A DNA stretch of 64,000 nucleotides from Polytrichum commune. Its lineage: Eukaryota > Streptophyta > Polytrichopsida > Polytrichales > Polytrichaceae. A program made the translations under genes and the position numbers. Below the pieces are notes generated by a model. That model did no database searches, was not told the origin of the DNA, and worked only from the letters and a program-made list of their open reading frames with translations. This document shows positions 36,000 through 48,900 of this stretch, piece after piece. Position 1 is the stretch's first letter. The number at the start of each line of letters is the position of its first letter. Location of the stretch: assembly GCA_950295325.1 (NCBI GenBank), contig OX485806.1:27156001-27220000 (forward strand), in the 5' to 3' direction.

Positions 36000-36615
36000 G
36001 GGCACAAGCACAGTCAAGTACACAACTCCATTACCATGCATAGGTTTAAGTGAAAGTAATTCAAAACCATGTACTAACTTTGCGTTTTGTGAAGGAAACA
36101 ACCATAAACATTGGAATAACATATTGATCTACAAAGCCAAGCAATTTATGTTTGACGAAAAAAATTTCAAGAAAAGTCTACATACTTTAAAGGACGGTGC
36201 AAGTAGTGTGCAAGTAGATGTATTGAACACGTGATTGCCTGGCATTTGTTTAAAGCATGATAAAAATACATGAAATTGATGTTTGTCTACAAATTTCTAT
36301 CATGGTGCCCTCAAGTTTACAGTGAATTCAAGGAATATGAAAAATAAACCCAACTTCAAAATATTTAAGGTCATGAGATCTACGTCCAAAACCATGATTT
36401 AACCATTACCTTTTGAGCAGTACTTGTAATGACAAATTTTGAAGATCTCATCTTGATATTCTATATTTGAGTACCTACCACACCAACAGAGGGCATCATG
36501 AAAAAAAATTCCAATTTTAACAACACTTTGTTGTTACTCTTAAGCGTTTGACCCAAAAACTTATGATTTTAGTGTACCGGAGCATTTTTTCCAGTATACT
36601 TGACCGTGCCTGCTC
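36000..36615. mobile_element. 616-bp insertion with inverted ends and CTAGTG duplication
   Basis: Left end GGGCACAAGCACAGTCAAGT and right end (inverted) GGAGCAGGCACGGTCAAGT are imperfect inverted repeats. CTAGTG flanks it at 35994-35999 and 36616-36621. A paralogous uninterrupted site exists at about 59520-59640, where GATCTAGTG runs straight into TATGTCATATTG, so the insertion boundaries are defined by comparison. Superfamily not assigned. Confidence 0.8.
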
Positions 36616-37364
36616 CTAGTGTACATCATATTGGCGGTTGGAATTGTCCAAAATTCATGCATAAATCCAAATATACTTCAATCCTAGTAGTTCCCTTGTT
36701 GAGATCTTTAGTGTCTCACAAGTTGTGAGTGGGATTGCTAAAGTCCTCCATGTTTCGTGCTTTCATTATATTTGAATACTTTTTGTTTCCCTTTGTTGCA
36801 TTATTTTAGGGTTTCCAAGACTGATACTTATCGTACATGTTGATTCCTTCGTTGAGGATTTTATGGTTTCACAACTAGTGTCGTGTATAATAGAGTAGAA
36901 AATTCTACATGGTGGGTGCTTTCAATTTTGTTGCGATACTTTAACGTCCTACAAGCAAGGTGTATGTGGTCATGCATAAATTTCTACATTGTTATTGCTT
37001 CCTTTTGTTGTGGGACTTTAAGGTTCTATAAATAATTCTCACGAGTGCATAAGACTTGCTCTACATGTTTCGTTTTTTTCAATCTAGTTTCTTACCTTTG
37101 TTATGGAGCTCCAAAATTTCACAAGTATTGCTCAGCACTGCAAAAGCTCTACTTGTGTGGTACTCGTGATAAGGCTCTTCATAAGGTGTTCTTCGAAGGC
37201 TCAAGAATGATATGTGACAAACTTATATGAAAACCACATGAACTTTTTTGTTAATATGGATACACTTTTTTCCGTATGACATCTTACATATAAATTATTG
37301 GCATTGAACACAAGATCAATGACATTCTCATCTATGAATAGGAAGGCTTGTACTTAGATGTGTA

Positions 37365-37370
<6 letters not shown>

Positions 37371-37418
<48 letters not shown>
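37371..37418. repeat. (CT)n microsatellite, about 24 repeats
   Basis: An uninterrupted run of TC dinucleotides. The minus-strand ORF of ERERER residues here is an artefact. Confidence 0.98.
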
Positions 37419-37421
<3 letters not shown>

Positions 37422-38039
37422 GACTGTGGTATATATGCCAAAGGTCTTGATTTTTTCCACCGAAAGGCGTATTGTGTACTTTGGGTGTGTGTGACAAACT
37501 TTGTTTACAATACTTGAAAATGTGAAAAGAACTTTTAAGTAGGTTGTCATTCCAATATGTCCTCGATACCAAGAAGAACATTCTCAACTCTACCCGTCAT
37601 TTACATCATTTCATTGCGATTTTTTCACACGTGTCTCCTTCATTTCTAATGGCATCAAAGACTTGTGAATTCCCCTCCAATAGCACATGAGCTATGGAGT
37701 GTCGTCGGCAATTTCTATCCAATCATGTGTGAGGGAGGTTGGAAGGCTAAATTGTATAACCAATTTTACTTTAAAAACATAACAAATGTCTCTAATATTA
37801 GTTAGTTCAATAGTCGGATGCTAGATTTGAATTTTTAACCACAACTCACAACTATTCGAATATATGTCGCATAATTTTACTTAGCGAAGACATGATAGAG
37901 ATCACGTGATCATTGGCTACCATCAAGTAGGCACACAAGGATCATGAATTTAGAGAAGGGTACGCTTAAGGGTTTGGCTTCCACACTGGGCGTAACTACG
38001 CAACAACTTGACACAAGCTGATGGGCTATTTTAAGAGGA

Positions 38040-38665
38040 TTTTAATGAGAAAAACCAGCTTGAAAACAATGTGCTTGAAAATTCTCTCAATAAGTTCAAG
38101 AACTCATTTCAAACAACCATTGATGAGCTCGAAGGAAAACATATAGTACTTGTGGACGACAATGGAATAGTTGGCTATTTTACATTGAAGCAAAATTTGA
38201 TCGGAGCTCAAGTCTGTTCAGGCAAGTCAAACACCTTTAAGTAACTCTTTTCGGGATGTTAGAAACTTGCAAAACCCTTTTTTTTTAAACACGATTGGAC
38301 TCAAGGAAAGGGAGCTCAATAAAGATGACAGATTACTTTGGCTCACTACATTGCTATCCAATGAGGGCACCAATTTAGGAGGCATTATACCCTAAACCCT
38401 AGAACAACGTTTGAAGTTTGATGGAATAAGGCATCCCATTCATGAAAAAACGTTTGGTCCGGAAAGAAAGCATACCACCAACACATTGTACATTCATTTG
38501 AAGGAATTAGATTCTCACATCCTTGACTTTGAGACATCTATGACAAAATCAAAGTTTGTCAACACCTCTCACATGCCAAAGCTAGAAAGTGCCATAGCTG
38601 CACTCCAAGACCATTTAGAAACTCCTGAAAGAAATGCTAATTACTTGGGCATCTAGACTCAAAGA
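38040..38665 (+). pseudogene. Unidentified coding-like remnant
   Basis: Two adjacent coding-like stretches, about 38050-38240 (ENNVLENSLNKFKNSFQTTI and following) and 38411-38656 (81 codons, helical, Glu- and Lys-rich), are separated by stops. Could be exons or remnants of a retroelement or coiled-coil gene. I do not recognise the family. Confidence 0.3.
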
Positions 38666-39316
38666 AGATGATCAAACACCACAATGAGTACGGGCGATAT
38701 TGGAAAGTGAAAAACAAATTAAGTCTACACCTAAAATTGACCAATATGGCAGAATGCAAGCACGAGAACACTCTACGACTTACCCAAACTAGACCTTGCT
38801 CAATTATTCTTGAATGCATCAATTGGGAGACGAAATAGCCTACTTGCAACTATAAATTAATTGAGAAGAAACTAGCGCTACACAAATTGGACTAGAGGAG
38901 GATAGGACACCAACTCAACATAATGGTATATGTTGACTAATGGGGAACAAATGAAAAAACTTCGAAGACAAGGAAAATAGTCAAGCTCAAACGTGGAGAA
39001 ATTGGGGTACTTGAAGACGGGACAAAAAACTAGTTGGGAAGCACGACACACAAGCCATCTAATTGAAGCAAGACTAGGGGTCAAACTTCAACCTAAAAAG
39101 TTGTGTCCCATTTCATGTGTCTCTTGGATTTGTTGAGGTTATTCTAAATTAACATACGATTGGGCGCACCACTTGAGGACATGGGAATATTGTTGTATTT
39201 ATTAAGAAGTCTATCTGAAGGTGGGTCACACATCTTCCTTCCACTCACATAGACACACTTATGTGGATTACAATACAAAAGATATACGTCTATCCGTGGA
39301 TATCTATATTGGCATA

Positions 39317-39363
39317 TGCTAACCGGTTCATCTGTAACTAAGTGCCGGTTCTCCCCGATCATA
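39317..39363 (+). repeat. Terminal fragment of the hAT-like MITE family
   Basis: Only the right end is present: AACCGGTTCATCTGTAACTA, then GCCGGTTCTCCCCGATCA, ending 45 bp before the MITE at 39408. Confidence 0.65.
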
Positions 39364-39407
39364 GATGGCAAGGCTACCAAACTGGTGAGTTCAAACATTT
39401 CCAAGTA

Positions 39408-39652
39408 ATCACTATATTCGTTAATTAGAGACTTTGGAAAGTCTTAAAGTAAATGCAAATGGTTTAATATTTTGTCCAATTTCTTATTATGATGACATGT
39501 ATTTGTGCCAAATTAGTTAGTGTTGCCCACTGAATCACTTTATGTCACATCGAGTATATTTTTGTGTTGTTCTTGTTCTTTATTTGAAAATCATGTCCTT
39601 AATTAATAGTCTCAAAATCATGAAAAAGTTTCCAATTACCGAATATAGTGAT
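39408..39652. mobile_element. MITE with 4-bp target duplication AGTA (copy 2)
   Basis: This is nearly identical over its full length to the element at 34731-34976 and has the same terminal inverted repeats. AGTA flanks it at 39404-39407 and 39653-39656. High identity between the copies suggests recent activity. Confidence 0.92.
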
Positions 39653-39819
39653 AGTATGTATGCTTGCTTGCTCCCTTAGCTACTCTCATTCTACTTTTGC
39701 AGCTTGGACTCTTTGAAAAGAAAGAGAACAAACTTGAGTATAGAAGAGGAGGATGTTGTTGTTGTTGTTGTTTTTTGTTTTGTTGCATAGGTGCAATCCG
39801 AGTGCGACACAAGAACAAC

Positions 39820-41760
39820 AACTTGCCAAGGAATTTAACCAAAAGCATGTGGGAAAGGCTTTGAAGAGAAATACAGTTCCTCAAATTCTAAAGGACTATG
39901 AAGAAGAGTATGCGCTCAAGTGATGATTTGAAAGAAGTTGAGAGGACCAAAAGAAGCCATGTACCCAAAGTTAGAGTCAACCGTCATAGCATGGTTCAAG
40001 TAGGTGCACTTTTTCTCCCACAAACTTTCTAAATCAGGTTTTGTGATATGTATTCGAGCACTCACTTGTTGAAATTGGTTTGATTTATGTTGCGTTGTTG
40101 TCTTTTAGTTTGTATTTCAATCGAATGAGTTTTTATTTCCGGAGTCGCAACAAAGGTGGTTGATTGAGTGATGAGATGCTAACAACAAATGCTAGTCGAT
40201 TTCGTGGTGCCTTCTTGGAACGAGTTGGGTTGGATGAAATTGAATCGGACAAGTACAAGGGTTTCAAGCTATCCAATGGATGGTTAAACATGTTCAAGAA
40301 GAGACACCATATTGTTAGGTAAGCTCCTTCAACTCTAAAACTTTAAACCATGTAGATGTTTTTAAGTTTATGATGTTGTTGTAGTTGCTTCTACACTCTA
40401 TGCCTACATTTTTTGAGGGAAATGGCTACAGACATGATTTAAATGTATTGATTATCTTGCAATTATTGCAGGTGATAAGCACGTTCAAGACTTTGTTTCT
40501 AGCCATTTACAAAGTCGCTTACCTTAAACCTCATGTTATGTAGGGTGATTTTACATGGTGAAAGCGGTGATGCAAGTGGTGTTGGTGTAGCTCATGACAT
40601 GACCAAAATGCCACTTGTAATTGCATGTAATGCACTAGAAGATGTTTATAATGTGGATGAGACCGGTTTATTTTATCATGCCCAACCAAACAAGACACCA
40701 TCGCAAGGAAAAGTTCATGGGCACAAAATTCAAAAGGACCATCTCAATCTTGCTCTTGTTGTAAACACGATAGGTGCTAACAAATTGAAACCTGTGAATA
40801 TTTACAAATCTCTATGCCCAAGATGTCTTGGAAGGTGGTTGCCAACAGATTATGTGTAGTAGTTTGCAAACCAAACAACCTAGATGACATCATATGTATT
40901 TAAAAGTTAAATGATGAGCCTCAATGCACATTTCAATTCTCAAAAGTGGAAGGCACTTGTAATTATGGTCAATTTTGCTTCTCATTCCCTTAAGCATGTT
41001 GGTAAGGGGAATTATTTGGTTTTTCAACCTTGCAATTGAGCAATATTACTCTTGCTTACTTACCCCCAAATGTTACAAGTGTGGTACAACCCTTGGATCA
41101 AGGAATAATTGCTTCATTCAAAGTTCACTATAAGAAGCAACTTTTGGAATGGGTTCTCTCTCAGTGGATTTTGTTACTACTCACCAAGATTGAGGAAAAT
41201 AATGCCTAATGCAAGGCAAGCTATTATATGGTGCTCTCAAGTGTGGAGAGAGATGAATCCCAATTCATACAAAACATCCAGAGGATGTCCAAAACTTTTA
41301 CTTGTAGACTGGAGTGTCGATATTGCCATGGATGATGAACGAGAGAAATTGAGAATGAAAGACGTATGAAATGAATTTGCAAGTCTCATTTCCTCTTTGA
41401 ATCTTGGAAGTGAAGAAATGCCTATCAAAGAATTAATGCAATTGGCAGGAAAGGAAATTGTTGACGTAGAGTACATCATGACCGAGTTGGTGGATTTGGC
41501 TTGGGTGGAGATTCATTTGGGTTTAGAATTGAATGACAAGTCGATGGAGGGCAATGATGTGGATGATCAACCAACACCACTAGTCAAGCTTGCTTATTTT
41601 AATGAGAAAGTTGAAATGTATTATGACGTTGCATGCATTTTAATGAAACAACATACTTTCCAAATAAGATTGTTATTCACATCTTGGAATAACAAAACAA
41701 TCAAAATATGTTGCGAGATCGTGTGTACACTTTACGATCCATAAAAACATTACCATTGAT
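39820..41760 (+). pseudogene. Degenerate pogo/Tigger-type transposase (CENP-B HTH plus DDE)
   Basis: Fragments in conserved order match plant Tigger-like transposases. An HTH segment at about 39820-39920 contains KHVGKALKRNTVPQILK and is ended by a TGA. A CENP-B-type segment with YPKLESTVIAWFK follows at about 39955-40000. A second half with KGFKLSNGWLNMFKKRHHIVR sits at about 40257-40320 and is followed by a likely donor (GTAAGC). The DDE core begins with DVYNVDETGLFYHA and runs to CLGRWLPTDYV (about 40635-40858). The LPPNVTSVVQPLDQGII motif is at about 41065-41115. An acidic C-terminal region lies at 41397-41744. Stops and frame changes separate the pieces, so it is broken unless many are introns. 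I could not define its terminal repeats. Confidence 0.85.
40533..40859 (+). pseudogene. DDE core fragment of the pogo/Tigger transposase
   Basis: The longest surviving reading frame of the decayed transposase. It contains YNVDETGLFYHA, in which the Asp of VDETG is the first catalytic acidic residue in the pogo group, and the LALVVNTIGANKLKPVNI strand region. It ends at TAG right after RWLPTDYV, where intact homologues continue, so the protein is truncated. Confidence 0.85.
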
Positions 41761-41899
41761 GAGTTCTGTGATCAACCTTTTGAATAGGGGGGGGGGGGGG
41801 GCAAAAATACTAACAAATTACCTATTTTTTAACAAGAACTATTCATTTGAAGCATTACCTACGAATTTTTGGATAGATTCAGAGTTGAAGTAAAACAAT

Positions 41900-42828
41900 G
41901 ACCAATATCATGCTACTCCAAAACTATGTTGCATGTGTTGCACATGAAGATTTGGGGAAATGTCAGCTCCAACTTTCAAGTACTCCACTACACAATTTAT
42001 GGTACTTAGTATCACTTACTAATTTTTCCTAAGCATAAAACAAATTACCAGATAAGGTCATTATTTTGTATAATGTACACTAAGCCTATTAATTCTTTGT
42101 TGGTAGAAAATAAAGTCCAAATAGTAAGTGACCCCTAAGTACCATAAATGGTGTAATGGTCCCAACTAGTTCTATTACAAACATGTGTCTAAAGTATCAA
42201 AAAGCAATCTTGACATGGCGCAAGAGTTGTGTGAAGTGATCCAGTGAACACATCATATTCCCAGCAGCCAGGCCACATAGGACAACCAAAGTCTGAGCCT
42301 ACATGGAAGGTAAGGGGAATTCTTCATAGGAAAACGTGAACTGTTGGTATGATTTATTCACAGATTAATAACAATGATAGTCACTTGTAAAATGAGAACA
42401 ATCTGTACAGGTATTTTTAATGTTACAAGGGTTATGTTACCAATTACTATATAAATGCCGTTGATGAGTTCCATTGCAGTACTCTTCTCCAGACTCCAAA
42501 CCCTCTACTGCCAAATCTGCAACGAAAACATATCATAGTTAATGGAAAAGGTCAGAATAGACATCTCGTCCATGCTAAAATTTTGTGGAATTGCCTTTCA
42601 CTCTTCTCGTATATATTTTATATAATTGTCCATGCTAAGCCTGTGGAATTGCCTTCCCCAATCATCTCATACACATTTTATATAAACGTCACAAGTGTTT
42701 TACATGCCAGGGTGTAGTAATTCTAATTTGAGCCGAAAGCAACATCTTAGGCACAACAAAAATGTATAAAACTTAGTACCACAAACTAATAACTTTCCAA
42801 AGGTAAGATGTTGGAGTTGAGAATATAC
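41900..42828. other. Region downstream of ATG2
   Basis: Should contain the ATG2 3' untranslated region and terminator. It includes a splice-acceptor-bounded stretch near 42522-42440 on the minus strand that could be a lost ATG2 exon. No other gene seen. Confidence 0.4.
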
Positions 42829-42892
42829 CTCACACAACTCACACAGCTTAAAGGGCAGAGCTCCAGCAGCAGCAGAGCTCCGCACAAACACC
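42829..42892 (-). other. Possible extra 3' exon of ATG2
   Basis: This 64-bp stretch is bordered by an acceptor (TTTCCAG) and a donor (GTATAT) and contains an FVRS motif that resembles the sequence after the conserved C-terminal domain in plant ATG2 proteins. I could not find a donor in the preceding exon that gives the right phase. A further acceptor-bounded stretch starts near 42522. These may be relics of the missing 3' end. Confidence 0.3.
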
Positions 42893-42969
42893 CTGGAAAG
42901 GGCTAAGCCAGGCCCTGTATTCTGTTCATAAATTTCGTTTTCAAGTAAGAGTACACAATTTACAGGTCA

Positions 42970-45900
42970 TCAGGTTGTTGGACTGGATTGCTTTCCATCG
43001 CGTTTTTCTCTCTTGACTAAAGAGGAAACCCGTTTCAAGTGCTTTCGCACTTCGTGAAGCAAGCGATGTTCTTTCCAGTAATGCTGAGCTGGAGATACCA
43101 CAAGCTTGGCAGCTCCAGAACCAACAGCATAGAGTGGGCGTATTGGCCCTGCACCTTGGACAAATTTGAACAACTGATTTTGGAAAATATCTTGCAGCCA
43201 TTCATTCAGGAATATCTTAGAAAAGCTGCTCAACCCATGTACACCTTTAGCCTTGACATGCTTTAACTGAAGCTCGATTCCCTACACATCACCACCATGA
43301 CATGAACAAATCCATCAACCACTGCTGGAAGGAAAGTTTGTGGCCGTTATGTGGTCACATGGCCTAATTAGGAACCTATATTTAAGTGGTATATGCAAGG
43401 CTTGTTGTTAAGAACAGACACCAGCCTATGCAAATCACTTGAAGAGAGAGAATCTTCACTTTTTACCCTATAGATTTTGCATCTCAAATCCGACTCTGAA
43501 ACTTGAATTCACTTTTTGTGTGATTTGGTAAAGACAATTCCCAGCCCCACCTAATGGCCAGAATTGTCTGTGAAGTTGGAAGTGCCCACAATAGGGCCAC
43601 ATACCTTACAATCAAATACCTTCAACAAGGAGAACCAAACAAATCCTAGCCAACATGGTAAAAGGTCGTACCTTCCACTGGACCATGTTCACAAGTTCAA
43701 CATAATTGCCTGCTCGTAGGGCTGCGAGGTCCACCCTCCGAGGAAGATAATCCACACGAATGTTGAAAGGTAGCACCTCAAACATCTGCACTCCCATGCC
43801 ATCATCGTTTTGTCAATGATAATTTACAACTTGCAATTTACCTAAATATGTGCCAAAGTGCTTGGATTCCAAACCTGGTCAATGTCAGTCAAGAACTACT
43901 TACCATCCATGAGCACAGTGGCAAATTAAGACGTATTTTGTAAATTCAGACTTACAAGGGACACAGTCAAGACATTCTCTTTGAGGAGAAACGTACATAA
44001 CCCAAAAAAGTACTGTCAAGATTGTCTGAAGTGTGTTGGGTACATGATTATAGCATGCACAATGATTTCACGTACCTGAAAAAAAGGTAGCAAAGGTTCT
44101 GTAGGAGAATCAGTGAGATTAGAGCTGACTGAAGGAGTGGAACTGAGAGAAGATCTGCTTGAGAGGTTCAAATTCTCCTCCAGCAAAGTTCCTTGACCAA
44201 CACCAAATTGTGAAGAGAAAAACTTGGTGCAGAAGTCAAGGTGGCGCTGATCGAGATGGAGTCGAATTGGCAGCAATGCAAAAGACACCCTGTTCAAGTA
44301 TAGTTCAGATAAATTAACAAGGACATGTGGTCGAAAGTGGAGGGCAATACCACAAAATACTTTGTTACTATATATCACTTTGATTATAAACCAACAGAAC
44401 TTGAAATTGCATATAACAACTCGAATCTTAGATCAGGCAGCCAGAGCATTGATATGCACAGCGGTGATAGGAATAAAAGAGATGTATGACACAAAGAGAT
44501 GCATAGGGTGCTTGTTCCCAGCTCATTCTAGACCCTTCCTCGCATATCCAAGAAGAGTTTCCATAGTGAGGGCTCAAACAAATACCTACCTGTATTCTTC
44601 CAAAACATCTGTAGGATCTGGACGAACAGCATCCATGTCAATTTTCAGGGCTTGAGATGATGTCTCTCGCGGTCTAGATGAAACATAGTGATAGCCCATG
44701 ACCTGCAGACAAATAGCATGCCAAAGAAGCCAAATATACGAAACTGTATCAAATTCAAAAAGGTCAAACAATAACAGACACAGGTGGCCAAGTCAGAGAT
44801 GTGTCTGTCAGCACCAGGAGACTTTATAATATTCTCATACTTTAAAACTCTGATGCGCTGGTTTTCAAATTTCCAAAAAACAACCCATTATACAGCAGTT
44901 TCCAACATCTTTGCAATGCAGGATATATGTACAAATAAGAGGGACAAATAACATACCGTTTTCCAAGGTGCATCAGGGCTGCAATCCAGGATGCCAAAGT
45001 TGGAGACTGTCACTGTCAATCTAGAGGCATATAACCCAATTGAAGGGAATGCATCATACTGCACATTGATTCCATTTAAGAAAAATTCTAAGCACACATT
45101 TGGCTTCCGTCCACTATCACCAACTGCTCCTGCCAAGTTCCAATCTGACTCCTCATCACCAAATGGCCAGTCAGATCCTTCATGAAGACGCCATTTCAAG
45201 CTCATGTTCTGCAGAATCATGCGGCCTACTGACTTAGGATATCTCTTTGGAAGACTTGGCTTGACCTCTGGTTTGTCGGCGGGCACATGGTCGTCTACAA
45301 TATTCAAAACACTGTCTTCATACCACCCACCCCCTGAAGCCCCTCCACGGATTGAGGTTCTGGTGGGCTCGCTCACAGATCTTGGAGAGTGTTCAGAGTG
45401 TTCAGAATTCCCACCAGGAGTATGTTCAGAGACATAATCTTCAATGAATTCTTGAATATCCTTGTTACTCAAACCAGAGCTTTCAAGATCCAAAGGCTCT
45501 GATTGCAGATCTCGCAAACTTACAAATGCATTCTCAAGAACACCGTCCAACAAGTCAGGGGTTTCAATAATATCTGCAGCCTTGACTTCCATTTTATGCA
45601 TTTTTATTTGCACACTTTGTTGCTCCATGGGAGGAGCAAAGAGCTGCTGTAATTGGGCTACCAGTCTTTCACAGGCTGCAGTAGTATCATGACAAGTATC
45701 AAAGCAAATCTCATTATTTCCACATTCAACCTCCCATTTCCGGGCATCATCTCCTCCAATCTTGACAGTGACTCCCATGGAAGTCTCTTTAGCAACCTGC
45801 CAACACCAGCACTGATTAATGCTTTAACAGAAAGTATCTCGCATATATATATCACTGCACAGGTACAAATGCGACCTATGAACATTTGACATATAAAGGA

Positions 45901-48900
45901 ATAAAGTGCCAAGTCAACCATGAAACAGCAATGAGGTCCTTCATAGTTAGTAAATCACAAACCTGAACAAATCCTGTATATTGCATAGATTCAGTGGAAT
46001 ATGTAAACTGAGCTTGCTTTTTGAACTCCAGATCCAAGACATGAAGTGCAACATCTCGGAGCCTGACATCATACTGCTCTTGGTTGCTGTCAACACTGTC
46101 GCCACTTGAAATCCGCACAGCAGCAGCAGCCAAAACACATGCAACTGCTGAAGCTTCAGGAGCCTGTAGAGCCTCCAACCCAGGTTCATATCCCAGTGCA
46201 GCATCATGCAAATCCAGTAGACAATACTTCCTTCGTGTGGTCTTCACCTTAGCAGAAGCATCATCAACACTTGAACTGCTTACAGAGTTTGAAGCATCAG
46301 AAGGATCAAAGAAAGACATGACCGCAGTGATCCACTCAAGATGGCCACCATAGGCAACAATTGTACATCCCTTCACGTTTCCAATCACAAAATCATCTGC
46401 CAGTCTTTCTTTACCAGGCCATGCCACATAAGTGACAGTAATACCCGCAGTCCCAACCGCAAGGACATTTCCACCTCCTCCATTTCCACGCTGTAAAGCA
46501 CTGTTTCTACAAGCAAAAAGGAGAATCTCCTCCGTGTCTCCTTGTAATGGTGATAACCATGTGTCAGGCGGGGATCCTGACACTTGACATTCTTCATGGC
46601 GCACCCGTAAGTAAGATGCATCACCTTTACCCCCCATTTGCACAACAGACAGCACCTGTATTTGCACCATTTGCGCACTTCAGTCAAAGCACATTGACAA
46701 GACAACAAATAGGACGCATATCACATTAGATTGACCCTAAGCCACATAAATAAACAACTACATATACATGAAGTAAATATCAAAAATTAAGAGTAACCTC
46801 CACAAAAGCAGAGCCCATGTGTGCTGTGCCTATAAGGCACAGAACTGCAGGAGAAGCACAAAAGCTTACATATCTGGAAAAAAAATCATAATGTGTCATA
46901 AAAAATTTCAAAGTTTGCAGGCCCAAAAGGAGGCTTCATGCTTCACCTGTGTTTTATGAATGTCAAAATGTAAAATATCCCAATGCTTTGACCCTTCATT
47001 CAGAGCTTCAGAGATATCACTCAGGTCAAGTATCATGTCCAAACGACCACATTTCACAAGCACCGACATCTGTGGGACTTTATGTCCATCTTGAGCTGGA
47101 ATTGCTTCACAGTTTGGGGATGAACTTTTGCTGTGCTCATCAACAGTAAACAGCTTCGCGCTTGTCAAAAAAGAGAACAGCTCAATCAGCAATAAGTACT
47201 GAGATCTTGATATATGCGCAACAACCAAGGGTAACCTGACTTGGACAACAGTTGCAGAAGATTTGAGCAACTTCTCCCTCAGCTGCGAATCTGCTTGCTC
47301 TGCAGCCTCTGCAGAAATGGCTGCCACAAATTCAAAATTACCACCACCAATTCCACCACCGCCATCACCTCTTCTTTTCTGTGCAACAGCAACATCCCAT
47401 GCCTGTTTTGGTATCCAAGGGCCTGTCTCAGCTAACCGGTTCCATGCAACCTCCACTGACGCATCCAACTCTCCATGTTGCTTGATTTTCAGAACCTCAA
47501 CGGTTTGAAGGTCATCTTGATATGATAGTTCCCCATCTTGAGACTTCACTGCATTCGGGATTATGAACAGAGTGGCCTCTTCAGTCCCAAATACCAATGA
47601 ATCACCATCAGGAGTCGATGTACTTAGCAGTTGCATATCCACAGAAGGTGATCTCAGATCCAGTACAAAGAAAGTCCTCTGAACTGCACACTCAGGTACT
47701 GTTTGCACGCAGGGAACATATGTAATAATCCGAGCAGATGAGATAGATGTAGTCAAGTGTATGGAAGTTGTAATTGCTACATTCTTGGTATCTCCACTGC
47801 AAGAACCTTGTTCCGACAATCCAGAACCCGAAACCTCCTCAACAATGTGGACAATCCGCTCCAAGCTATCAATATCGAGCCATGCAATAAGAGGCTGAAT
47901 CTTTGTGTCGATATCCATGCTCCATGATCCCTCCGAATCGCCACTTTTGTTCCCTCCATGGCTGTAAGATTTCAAATTGACCTGAATACCCTGATTTGTC
48001 TGAAATGAGGTCACCCTTAACAACTGCTTCCTTTCTGCCTTTTCAGAGCTTACATCTTTGCAGAAGGTCCTAGAAAAGGTTACATCCTTCGCACGAGGGA
48101 AAAGTGTAACACCACATTGGGGTAATTTATCTTCAATAAGGTTAGAAAGCTCCATGCATGTATCAGGTTTTGTACTCTGTAAAGTATCATCTGCATCTTG
48201 ATTCAAATTCTGTTGTGCAAGTTCCCAGAGCTCCATGCTTTCCACAGTAAGACTCAGATCCATCTTCTTTTCAGACATCTGGAAGAAAGAAACATTGGAC
48301 ATGTCAGAAAGCTTAGAAGCCAATCAAAAATAATTTGCTACTTCCTATCTTTTCGTTTGTATCAATAGAGCTTGATATGTCTTAAGTACATAGAATCTGC
48401 ATACAGCTGACAATAACCAACACTATCACAGAAACTCTATAGAATGATGACCCTTGGTCAGGAGCAAGTCTATACAGTGAGGTGCATGCACAAGTATAAA
48501 TCAAAAGGGCACAAAAACTTGTTCTGACAACTCTGTAAACAAGCTTGTAGTTCATAAGGCACAAAGTTGTTGAATGCTCACCGCCATGGACAAAATGGTT
48601 CCTGCAAGACGCATATGCAAACTATCTTTGCATCCTCCCTGATCACCAGAAGCATGCTCCTTCTTGTGGTCTTCATAAGCAACCTCCACTGAAATGCTGA
48701 CAAGTCTTGCTTTCACACTGTATTCGACTTGCTTCCATGCATCTACAAAACACATCCCAAACTTCAAAACCAACTCCATTTTTAGGAAGATAAAGTTACT
48801 GTACCACTAAAGTGAGGTGACTGCACCTTGCAGTACCACTGCCAATTCACATTATACCGTGTTTAGGGAAAGATGGTCCAGACTCCAGACAATACAAATT

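Noticed and set aside
37354-37587. Arg-Glu repeat protein
   Set aside because: Translation of the (CT)n microsatellite.
46801-46880. Extra ATG2 exon between exons 6 and 7
   Set aside because: It has plausible splice borders but the wrong phase; joining 46947 directly to 46655 keeps the frame and matches the family sequence (HKTQ to VLSVVQ).
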